Source: Ramlibacter henchirensis
GTDB lineage: Bacteria; Pseudomonadota; Gammaproteobacteria; Burkholderiales; Burkholderiaceae_C
Length of the DNA stretch: 64,000 nucleotides
Direction: 5' to 3'
NCBI RefSeq assembly: GCF_004682015.1
Contig: NZ_SMLM01000001.1
Location: 1,860,001 to 1,924,000, forward strand
The notes beneath the pieces were generated by a model. It had not been told where the DNA came from and ran no database searches. It saw nothing but the letters and a program-made list of their open reading frames with translations. The translations under genes and the position numbers were made by a program. Positions 57,061-64,000 of this stretch are shown here, piece after piece. Position 1 is the first letter of the stretch; each line of letters starts with the position of its first letter.

Positions 57061-58278
57061 ATGACCGCTCTTCTGGACGAAGCTCTCGTCGTGTCCTCGC
57101 AAAGGTACGTTCCGCCGATGGAGCTCACGGTGCTTATGCCGTGCCTGAACGAGGCCCGCACCGTGGCGAGATGCGTTGCAGCGGCACGCCGCTTCCTCGC
57201 CGCGTCCGGCATCTCCGGAGAGGTGCTGGTAGCGGACAATGGATCCGTCGATGGCTCCCAGGAGTTGGCCCGCGAAGCCGGCGCCCGCGTGATCCACGTC
57301 CAGCGAACGGGATACGGGGCGGCCCTGCTCGCGGGCATCGCAGCAGCGCACGGCCGCTACGTGATCATGGGCGACTCGGACGACAGCTATGACTTCTCGG
57401 AGTTGCAGGCGTTCGTCGACCGGTTGCGTGGGGGTGCACAACTGGTCTTGGGCAACCGGTTTCGAGGTGGTATCGCGCCGGGAGCCATGCCGCCGCTCCA
57501 CCGGTACCTGGGCAATCCCGTCCTGAGCTTTGTAGGGCGGCTCTTCTTCCGCACGGACATCGGCGACTTCCATTGCGGGCTTCGCGCGTTTCCGCGCGCC
57601 GCGATCGAGCGCCTTGGATTGGTCTCTCCGGGAATGGAATTCGCGAGCGAAATGGTGGCCAAGGCGGCGCTCGCCGGACTTCGAATCGAAGAAGTCCCCA
57701 CCAGCCTCCGCCCTGACGGCCGCGACCGGCCGCCCCATCTGCGAACTTGGCGCGACGGCTGGCGGCACCTGCGCTTCCTGCTGCTGTTCTGCCCGCGCTG
57801 GCTGTTCCTCTATCCCGGCGGGGCCCTCATGCTTCTGGGGTTGGGCGGATTCGCTTTGGGTGCGACAGGGATGCATGGTCCGCTTCCGCTGGGCATCCAC
57901 TCCCTTTTGTACATGGCGGCTGCCACCGTCCTCGGGGCGCAGATGATCCAGCTGGCCCTGCTCACCAAATGGGTCGGCATCATCTCCGGTGTGGTGCCGC
58001 CTCAACGCTGGCTCGCCACACTGGCACCGTACCTGAAGCTGGAAAACGGCCTCGTCGCCGGCGTGCTGCTCATTTCGCTTGGCCTCACGTGGTCTGCCTG
58101 GTTGACGTGGGATTGGGGGACCTCCGGCTTCGGAGCGCTCGACCCGACCCAAGCCATGCGTGTTGCCATTCCTGCCGTGACGCTGATGATCCTTGGAGCG
58201 CAAGTGGCAGCCGGTTCGCTGTTCGCCGGTGCTCTCAACTTCAGCTGGACTTCATCGGAGCGGGATGCCCTCGCGTGA
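57061..58278 (+). CDS. GT2-family membrane glycosyltransferase (dolichol-phosphate-mannose-synthase-like)
   Basis: This 405-residue protein has an N-terminal GT-A domain with LTVLMPCLNEARTVARCV, VADNGSVDGS, the metal motif MGDSDDSYDF near residue 103 and GNRFRGG. About four membrane helices follow (about 240-400). This layout matches polyprenyl-phosphate glycosyltransferases. A GTG start at 56983 is open but would read through the terminator hairpin, so ATG 57061 was chosen. The stop overlaps the next start (GTGA). Confidence 0.85.
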   Translation: MTALLDEALVVSSQRYVPPMELTVLMPCLNEARTVARCVAAARRFLAASGISGEVLVADNGSVDGSQELAREAGARVIHVQRTGYGAALLAGIAAAHGRYVIMGDSDDSYDFSELQAFVDRLRGGAQLVLGNRFRGGIAPGAMPPLHRYLGNPVLSFVGRLFFRTDIGDFHCGLRAFPRAAIERLGLVSPGMEFASEMVAKAALAGLRIEEVPTSLRPDGRDRPPHLRTWRDGWRHLRFLLLFCPRWLFLYPGGALMLLGLGGFALGATGMHGPLPLGIHSLLYMAAATVLGAQMIQLALLTKWVGIISGVVPPQRWLATLAPYLKLENGLVAGVLLISLGLTWSAWLTWDWGTSGFGALDPTQAMRVAIPAVTLMILGAQVAAGSLFAGALNFSWTSSERDALA

Positions 58279-59117
58279 ACCGCTCGGAGTCGACATTGCT
58301 TGAACGCGCCGCGCCGGCGGCGCTGCTGCGCTGGGAAGGCGCGCTCCTGTGTCTCATCGCGTGGGCATTGCTGCTCGCCATCCCGATTTCGCTCGGAGGC
58401 ACGGGGATCGGCTGGGACGCCCTGAACCACCACATCTACCTGGGATGGACCGCGGAGCAGCACCGCTTCGACGTCGATTTTCTAGGCGCCGGCTACCAGT
58501 CGTTCCAGTCGCCTTACCTGTACTGGCCGTTCTACAAGATGGCGGTCAGCGGCTGGTCCGGCCTCTCGGCGGGAGCCGTCATCGTCTCGCTGCACATGGT
58601 GGCGGTGTGGCCGCTCTGGATGCTCGCTCGCGTGTGCCTGCCCGGGACATCAGTCTTCGACCTCGCGATGCGCACCCTGGCCGTCGCACTCGGACTCATG
58701 TCCAGCGTCGTGTTGTCGGCTTTCGGTTCCAGCATCAACGACGTCCTGGCGGCGGCGCCGCTCGTCTGGGCCGTCGCGCTGGCGATGGAGCCCGCGGCCC
58801 GCAACGCCGACATTGAGCCGCAGCGGGCGCGCCGTTATGTCGCTTGGTCCGGCGTGTGCGCGGGATTGTCCGTGGCGTTGAAGCTGAGTAATGGGCCCTT
58901 GGCGGCGCTGATGCCGGGGCTCTGGCTCCTATGCGCGAGCGAGCGGCGTGGCCGAGTGGGCGCCGTCCTGATCGGGAGCGTGGCCGGCCTGGTTGGTTTC
59001 GTGCTCGGATACGGACATTGGGGCTGGCTGCTTTGGCGCCACTTCGGCAACCCGGTCTACCCCTTCCATCACCACTGGTTCGCGCCGCTCCGTGGTTGGC
59101 TGGGCTGGGCGGGCTGA
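58275..59117 (+). CDS. membrane glycosyltransferase-like protein, N-terminal part (frameshift suspected)
   Basis: This 280-residue part starts at GTG 58275 and has about six helices with a GT-C-like acidic segment after the first helix (GIGWDALNHHIYLGW). It ends at a TGA just after PVYPFHHHWFAPLRGW. In related GT-C-type proteins a segment like RFxPDTW...PDFRF follows directly, and that is what the next frame encodes from 59123. The two therefore look like one protein of about 690 residues broken by a one-base shift near 59080-59115. Confidence 0.7.
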   Translation: MNRSESTLLERAAPAALLRWEGALLCLIAWALLLAIPISLGGTGIGWDALNHHIYLGWTAEQHRFDVDFLGAGYQSFQSPYLYWPFYKMAVSGWSGLSAGAVIVSLHMVAVWPLWMLARVCLPGTSVFDLAMRTLAVALGLMSSVVLSAFGSSINDVLAAAPLVWAVALAMEPAARNADIEPQRARRYVAWSGVCAGLSVALKLSNGPLAALMPGLWLLCASERRGRVGAVLIGSVAGLVGFVLGYGHWGWLLWRHFGNPVYPFHHHWFAPLRGWLGWAG

Positions 59118-59122
59118 CGATC

Positions 59123-60343
59123 ATGCGCTTCCAACCGGACACCTGGCTTGAAACCTGGCTGCGCCCGGTGGCCATGGCCGCGCCGGACGCCAGTGTGTAC
59201 GTCGAGATCATGGCCCCGGATTTCCGGTTCCTGTTCGCCTTGGTCTTGCTGGTGCTGCTGGGCGGGCTAGCCGTGCTCTCTCGCCGCCGCCGGAGCGTTC
59301 CTGCCGGACGCGAGGAGACGAGGCTCGCCACCAGGCCGGTCTTCGTGATGCTTCTGGCCCTGGCGGCGGTCTTTGTGCCGTGGCTCGCGACGACAGGGAA
59401 CGGGCGGTACTTCGTGGTCGGGCTGTTGATGGTGGGACCGGTATGCATCGGGCTGACCCGCCTCTTGCCCGTCACGCGAGCACTCCGCCTGACCCTGGGT
59501 GCCGGCATGGTCGCTTGGCAAGCCTTCGCGGTACTGCAAAGCGCACCCTTGCAGGCGTGGACGTTTGTCCGATGGGAAGACGCCCCGTACTTTCACGTGG
59601 AAGTCCCGCTGGAATCGCGCGAACATCCCGCCACCTACGTGACGATGTCGGCGATCAGCTATTCGCTGGTGACTCCCCTGTTCCACCCTCAGTCGCGTTG
59701 GCTGAGTCTTCACAATGCGCCCGCTCTCGACAGCGGAGCACTGGATGCCCGACGGACGGAAGCTTTTCTCTCCGCTGCCCAGCCCGGGCGGCTGATGCTG
59801 CTCGCACCTGCCGTGGCCGGCATGCTGACGGACCAGCGCCTGCCGAACGTGAGGATCTCCAGGGTGCTGGATCAGCAGCTTGCCGCATACCGGCTGCGCA
59901 TGGCGGATCCACAGGCCTGCCGGTTCCTGCCGTCCCGGTCGCTTGCGGAAATCGGCCTCGGCGAAAAGACGCCGGAGGAGCGTGCGCGAAGCGGGTTTTG
60001 GCTGTGTCATCTCTCCCGCGTCGAGGCGGGTGGTGCGCCGGCAAAGCGTCAAGACAGGCGTTACGACGCCGTGTTCAAGCTGCTGGAAGCGCAGTGCCCG
60101 CGCTTCTTCCCGGCAGGAGGCGATGGTGCGAGCGTGATGCTCGCCAACGGCGAGATGCGCAGCTACATGCAGGCCGAGATGAAGGCGTACGTCTTCGATA
60201 GCGGCGAGGTGCATTACAAGTACTACCGGGCCCTCAACCCCGTACTGGTCGGCACAGTTCGCGAACTGCTCGATGGCAAGGTCAAGCTCGATTGCAGCCA
60301 TATCCGCGGCCGGTCGGGCCTGCCCTGGCAACGCGAGATCTAG
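59123..60343 (+). CDS. membrane glycosyltransferase-like protein, C-terminal part
   Basis: This 406-residue part opens with RFQPDTWLETWLRPVAMAAPDASVYVE, has five or so helices (about 35-145) and a large soluble C-terminus with several Cys and Tyr residues (YVFDSGEVHYKYYRALNPV). ATG 59123 lies six bases after the previous stop and has no ribosome-binding site. It may be a separate protein, but its frame is open well upstream (from 58931), as expected if a single shift broke a longer gene. Function of the soluble part is unknown. Confidence 0.65.
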   Translation: MRFQPDTWLETWLRPVAMAAPDASVYVEIMAPDFRFLFALVLLVLLGGLAVLSRRRRSVPAGREETRLATRPVFVMLLALAAVFVPWLATTGNGRYFVVGLLMVGPVCIGLTRLLPVTRALRLTLGAGMVAWQAFAVLQSAPLQAWTFVRWEDAPYFHVEVPLESREHPATYVTMSAISYSLVTPLFHPQSRWLSLHNAPALDSGALDARRTEAFLSAAQPGRLMLLAPAVAGMLTDQRLPNVRISRVLDQQLAAYRLRMADPQACRFLPSRSLAEIGLGEKTPEERARSGFWLCHLSRVEAGGAPAKRQDRRYDAVFKLLEAQCPRFFPAGGDGASVMLANGEMRSYMQAEMKAYVFDSGEVHYKYYRALNPVLVGTVRELLDGKVKLDCSHIRGRSGLPWQREI

Positions 60344-60345
60344 CC

Positions 60346-61317
60346 GTGGATCGCGAACACGACCTTGCGACTTGCGTCGTCATCGTCAACTGGAACGGCT
60401 GGCGTGACACTATCGCCTGCCTGGAAAGCCTGTTGGCACTGGATGGGCCGCCGATGCGCCTGGTCGTGTGCGACAACGCGTCCACCGACGCGTCCGTGGC
60501 CGAGTTGGAGCGATGGCTGCAACGTCGGCTCGCATCGTGGCGGCGGGCGCAGGGCGAATCGGGCTGGATCGCCACTTCGTCGGGTGAGGGTGTACGGTCC
60601 GTCCACGTGCTTCGCTTGCCCACCAACCCGGGCTACGCGGGTGGCCTCAATGCCGGCATCCGCTGGGCGCGGGAGCGCTGGGCGTCGCGCAACTTCTGGC
60701 TTCTGAACAACGATGTGATTGCAGAACCAGGAGCACTCGAAGCCTTGGTCGCAGCCCACGGTGCCACGCCGCGCGCCGGCGTTTGTGGCTCGGTGCTCCT
60801 CGAATGGGACGAGCCGGAGCGAATCCAGGCGGTGGGGGGAATCTACCGCCGCTGGCTCGGTGTGGGCTGGCACGACAAGGAACTCCCGCAGCACGGCGGC
60901 GACGTGAGCTTGGCGCTCGATTACCCCGTCGGCGCTTCCATGTTCGTCACGGCCCAATACCTGGATGAAGTCGGCCTCATGGACCCGAGCTACTTCCTTT
61001 ATTGCGAAGAGATGGATTGGGCGGAGCGGGGCCGGCGCCGGGGTTACCGGCCGCTCGTGGCGCTCCACAGCCGTCTGCGTCATAAGGAGGGGGCCAGCAC
61101 GGGATCGCGCGGCGGTGTGCGGAACAAGTCGCTGCTGTCGGAGCGGTACGGCATCATCAATCGATTGCGGATCACGCGCAGATTCTGGCCGTGGTACCTC
61201 CCGCTGGTTTGGGCCAGCCTCCTGCTGGTCATCCTGGACCGGTCCTGGAACAGAGAATGGGCGCGCGCGACGCTCGTCCTCAGACTCATGACGTCCCCGC
61301 GGCAATGGATGAATTGA
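60346..61317 (+). CDS. GT2-family glycosyltransferase (rhamnosyltransferase-like)
   Basis: This 323-residue protein starts at GTG 60346, two bases after the preceding stop. It has VVIVNWNGWRDTIACLESL, CDNASTDAS, NPGYAGGLNAGIRWA and the DxD-like LLNNDVIAEPGAL, with YFLYCEEMDWAERGRRRGY near residue 220. This is the pattern of rhamnosyl- and related transferases in O-antigen or capsule genes. A single helix near the C-terminus may attach it to the membrane. Confidence 0.88.
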   Translation: MDREHDLATCVVIVNWNGWRDTIACLESLLALDGPPMRLVVCDNASTDASVAELERWLQRRLASWRRAQGESGWIATSSGEGVRSVHVLRLPTNPGYAGGLNAGIRWARERWASRNFWLLNNDVIAEPGALEALVAAHGATPRAGVCGSVLLEWDEPERIQAVGGIYRRWLGVGWHDKELPQHGGDVSLALDYPVGASMFVTAQYLDEVGLMDPSYFLYCEEMDWAERGRRRGYRPLVALHSRLRHKEGASTGSRGGVRNKSLLSERYGIINRLRITRRFWPWYLPLVWASLLLVILDRSWNREWARATLVLRLMTSPRQWMN

Positions 61318-61461
61318 AGCCGCGTTGCTGGGGTCCCAAGCCCCGGCCGGTCATCGCCATCCTGCGCACGATGAGGAGATTCGGCGCCACGCATGTCTCC
61401 CCCTTTGCCCGGCACGTCGGGCAAGTGAGCGTGCCGATGCGCGCGCTGCTCCGCTCGCTTT

Positions 61462-63780
61462 TCAGGCACTCAGCCAGTCGCTGACGCGTTGCCGCCATCG
61501 GGTCGGCACGCTCTGCGCAACGCTGCTCAATACTGGGCGTGTGCGTACGTAATCAAGGACGGCCAAGAGCCGCAAGCGAGGCGTCATCCGCCGTCGGAAC
61601 AGGAATGGCTCCAGGTCGGCCGCTCGGAGCGGCGCGTGCCGACCTGCAGCAGCGCCCAGGTTCAACAAGTAATCCCTGCCATAGCTCCAAGCCACTCGTT
61701 GCTGCGGAGGGCTGTCCTGGCAGCAAGACTGCCTCTCCGGGAGGGCGGGCGCGATCCCGGGCATGAAGTGCCGGTGGTGGATCGCGATGAAGTCATCCAG
61801 CCACTGCGTGGGGCTGGAGTTCCAAGGACGGATCCAGCTCCACGCGCGGCCTTGCACCCTCTCGGGGAAGGCGCCGAGGTCGGGGACGACGACCGGGAGC
61901 CCCGCCTTGAGGACGGCACTTAGCGTATAGCAGTAGGTTTCGGGCGACTGGGCCGGGAACCAGGCCAGGTCCGGATCGAGTTTCGCCAGCAGCTGCGCGA
62001 GATCCTCTTCCTCGTACTTGCCGTGCACCGTGAGGTAGGCGGATGGACGGGATCTCAGTGGCCGGTAAACGTGGCCCAGTACATGAAACTCGATGGGAGC
62101 TCGCCGTCGCGCCGCTTCGTGCGCGGTCGCCTCGAGCACGTCCGCGCCCTTGATGCGGCTGAGCGCCCCCACGACGACCACTCTGAGCGGCGCGTGTTGC
62201 GCGCGGACGGCAGGTTGCGGCTGCGGCAGATCGGCGTCGGGCGGAATGTCTGTATGGCCGACCACCACCACGCGAGCGCCGGGCGCGAACCCGCTGATGC
62301 GACGCGCTGCATCGTGGCTGGGCACGAAGACATGCCGTGCGCCGCGCAATAGCTCGGCATTTGCAGCGCGCCATTGCGCCACGGTGCCGGCTCCGCCCGG
62401 CGCAGCCATGTCGGGTGGGCAACAGCGGCACTGCCCGGCGGCGAGCTCGCCGACGTAGCGGTCGCGCCTGCCAGTGAGGGAAATCCACGTGCAATAACTG
62501 TAGTAGTCATGTGCGGTGAAGTCGTACGCCAGTCCAAGTACGCGCGGCAAGTCCCGGATCGAGGGGTCGTGGCCGATCAGGTGGTGGAAGTGGACATGCC
62601 GGACACCCAGCGCGCGCAAAACGTCGCAGAGCCTCTCGTATTGGTCCGGGAGCCGGAATGCCAATTCGAATTCTTCGGCGTCCCCGGCCAAGCGCAGAAG
62701 GACGCGCCTTCCCGAGGCCGGCGTGAGCACGAGGAAGATCGCCTGATCGGCAAGGTGCTTGGCCAGTTCGCCGACGTGGCGCATCGTGCCCCCCGACCGA
62801 TCGTGGGTGACCGCCAGGACTACGGGCAGACCGCATTCCGTGATGCGCGCCACGTCCATGGCCAACCGTGCAGGCCGGGCGGGATCAGCCCGGATGAATG
62901 CCAGGATGTCGCCCTCGTAGTTCGGATGCAGCCGACGCATGGTCTGCATTGCAGCTTCTTCGCGGGGGCGCTTGCTGACTCCGAAGCTGACGCCTCCCGT
63001 GTGCAGAACGAAGGTGTCCAGCAGGTGGAGATTGCGCCAGCCCGCAGCGGCGGCCCTTTGACAGAAGTCGTTCTCCTCCCCGTAGCCCTTTCCGAAGTTT
63101 TCGGTGTCGAAAAGGCCGATCTCCTGCAAACAGTCCCGGCGGATGTACATGCAGAACCCTACCCCCGTCGGGACATCGATCACCAGACCCGGGTTGGTGC
63201 GCGCGCACAGGCCGTCCAGGCGCGCGGTGGTGTAACCGGCCGGCATGCGGTTGTCCCGGCAAAACCGGGGATAGCTGCAGATCGTGGCATTGGTCGAAAG
63301 GGGCGTCACCGAGGCAACGCGTGCGTCCCCGTAAGCTGCCGCGCGCATGCGGTCAAGCCAGTCATTCGCGACCTCGGTGTCGCTGTTGAGGAGCACGACG
63401 TCGCTGCTTGGGTTGAGCGCCATTCCCCGGTTCACAGTCCCGACGAACCCCAGGTTCTCTGAGTTTTCCAGAAGCACGATTCGGCGATCCGCGGCGGCCC
63501 GCTCGCGCAGCCATGCCGTGATTTCGGGGTCCGGACTGGCGTCGTTGATGACGACCAGCCGGTAAGGAGTGCACACGGGACTGGCCAGCACCGAATCGAT
63601 ACACAGTCGGGTGTCGGCCAAACCCCGGTACACGGGCACGATGACGTCCACCGGATTGGCGTTCGGTTGCACAGGGCGGGGCTGCAGGGCGGGCGCGGAC
63701 CGGGCGCGTCCGACCAGACGGCCAAATTCGCGCTTGGGCGACGAAAAGAAAGAGGTCATGGATCGGAGGCGTGGCTGCAT
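61462..63780 (-). CDS. bifunctional glycosyltransferase, GT2-GT4 fusion
   Basis: This 772-residue protein has a GT2 domain (about 40-270: VDVIVPVYRGLADTRLCI, NDASPDPEI, VLLNSDTEVANDWLDRM, GYGEENDFCQRAAAAGW) and a GT4 domain (about 350-700: THDRSGGTMRHVGELAKHL, HFHHLIGHD, a VVGALSRIKGADVL segment and DLAWFPAQSPETYCYTLSAVLKAGLPVV). Such fusions assemble surface polysaccharide. Start choice is weak: ATG 63780 is used; 63759 and a TTG at 63843 are alternatives, none with a good ribosome-binding site. It converges on the GT2 gene. Confidence 0.85.
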   Translation of the reverse strand: MQPRLRSMTSFFSSPKREFGRLVGRARSAPALQPRPVQPNANPVDVIVPVYRGLADTRLCIDSVLASPVCTPYRLVVINDASPDPEITAWLRERAAADRRIVLLENSENLGFVGTVNRGMALNPSSDVVLLNSDTEVANDWLDRMRAAAYGDARVASVTPLSTNATICSYPRFCRDNRMPAGYTTARLDGLCARTNPGLVIDVPTGVGFCMYIRRDCLQEIGLFDTENFGKGYGEENDFCQRAAAAGWRNLHLLDTFVLHTGGVSFGVSKRPREEAAMQTMRRLHPNYEGDILAFIRADPARPARLAMDVARITECGLPVVLAVTHDRSGGTMRHVGELAKHLADQAIFLVLTPASGRRVLLRLAGDAEEFELAFRLPDQYERLCDVLRALGVRHVHFHHLIGHDPSIRDLPRVLGLAYDFTAHDYYSYCTWISLTGRRDRYVGELAAGQCRCCPPDMAAPGGAGTVAQWRAANAELLRGARHVFVPSHDAARRISGFAPGARVVVVGHTDIPPDADLPQPQPAVRAQHAPLRVVVVGALSRIKGADVLEATAHEAARRRAPIEFHVLGHVYRPLRSRPSAYLTVHGKYEEEDLAQLLAKLDPDLAWFPAQSPETYCYTLSAVLKAGLPVVVPDLGAFPERVQGRAWSWIRPWNSSPTQWLDDFIAIHHRHFMPGIAPALPERQSCCQDSPPQQRVAWSYGRDYLLNLGAAAGRHAPLRAADLEPFLFRRRMTPRLRLLAVLDYVRTRPVLSSVAQSVPTRWRQRVSDWLSA

Positions 63781-63907
63781 GTTGCGTGGCGACTGCCGCA
63801 CACGGCGCGCCTGACAGGCTCGACAGGATAGTTTCGAAACCAAACGGCGCCCAGGAATAGCCCGCCCGCGTGTTGCGTTCCAGCCGGCAGCCGGGCGGCA
63901 GCCGCCT

Positions 63908-64000
63908 TCATGCGGGCTCCGCGGTGCATCTCATGAAAGGTGAAGGCAAGGACCTCTCCAGGATGTCCTCGACCGTCAGCGACTCGAAGAATCGGCCACG
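63908..64000 (-). CDS. C-terminal tail of a possible gene cut by the window edge
   Basis: An open frame on the minus strand enters from the right edge and runs 30 codons (FFESLTVEDILERSLPSP, then a short tail) to a TGA at 63908-63910. Codon use is coding-like in the first half. The gene family cannot be told. It would precede the GT2-GT4 gene in the same direction, with about 127 bases between. Confidence 0.4.
   Translation of the reverse strand, partial: RGRFFESLTVEDILERSLPSPFMRCTAEPA

Noticed and set aside
61305..61484. Open frame of 59 codons after the GT2 gene
   Set aside because: It overlaps the GT2 end in another frame and the convergent GT2-GT4 gene, has no ribosome-binding site, and shows no family pattern.

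Overview
The window reads as a stretch of chromosome from a GC-rich betaproteobacterium of the Burkholderiales, most likely Comamonadaceae (Ramlibacter, Variovorax or a relative). This is inferred from composition, protein flavour and gene order (metX-metW, lptD-surA-rsmA, recA-recX, sucC-sucD, a TctD/TctE-type two-component pair). I see no rRNA, tRNA, insertion sequence, prophage or CRISPR array. Almost every base lies in or between closely packed genes, many with ATGA, GTGA or TGATG stop/start overlaps.

Layout. 0-3.3 kb: end of lptC, a short-chain dehydrogenase, a TetR regulator with a palindromic operator, a metallo-hydrolase and a glycine-rich RRM protein. 3.6-9.5 kb: a GDT1-type cation exporter, then metX-metW behind a SAM-II-like riboswitch and intrinsic terminator, chrA, a denD-otnI-like pair and a small DUF3606 protein. 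9.6-15.9 kb: a DUF72 protein, an M20 peptidase, a lipase-like hydrolase, an MFS transporter, rsmE and amgK. 15.9-20.5 kb: lptD-surA-rsmA. 20.5-25.3 kb: a secreted guanyl-specific RNase with a barstar inhibitor, malic enzyme and a probable antitoxin/zeta-toxin pair. 25.3-31 kb: pepP-murU-speD-like on the minus strand, then tkt and gap. 31-38.6 kb: an adenylate cyclase, a SnoaL-like protein, topoisomerase III with a C-terminal SWIB domain divergent from a SET-domain protein across a 33-bp alternating pyrimidine-purine tract, birA, a SPOR-like protein and a GST. 38.6-46.3 kb: a histidine kinase and response regulator, a MarR regulator, recA-recX with an SOS box, argC and sucCD.

The most unusual block runs from 46.4 to 57 kb, all on the plus strand. 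It holds a CHASE2 receptor Ser/Thr kinase, a PP2C phosphatase, a double-FHA protein, a CHASE2 receptor adenylate cyclase, a cAMP-phosphodiesterase-like hydrolase, a GAF-domain GspE/PilB-type ATPase and a type IV pilin with a sigma-54 promoter. Two receptors with the same sensor fold, each next to an enzyme that would reverse its output, lie directly upstream of a secretion/pilus ATPase. This looks like one signalling unit joining Ser/Thr phosphorylation and cAMP to pilus or secretion activity; that link is inference. From 57 kb to the right edge lie surface-polysaccharide or pilin-glycosylation genes: two GT2 glycosyltransferases, a large membrane protein that appears split by a frameshift, a GT2-GT4 fusion and the tail of one more possible gene.
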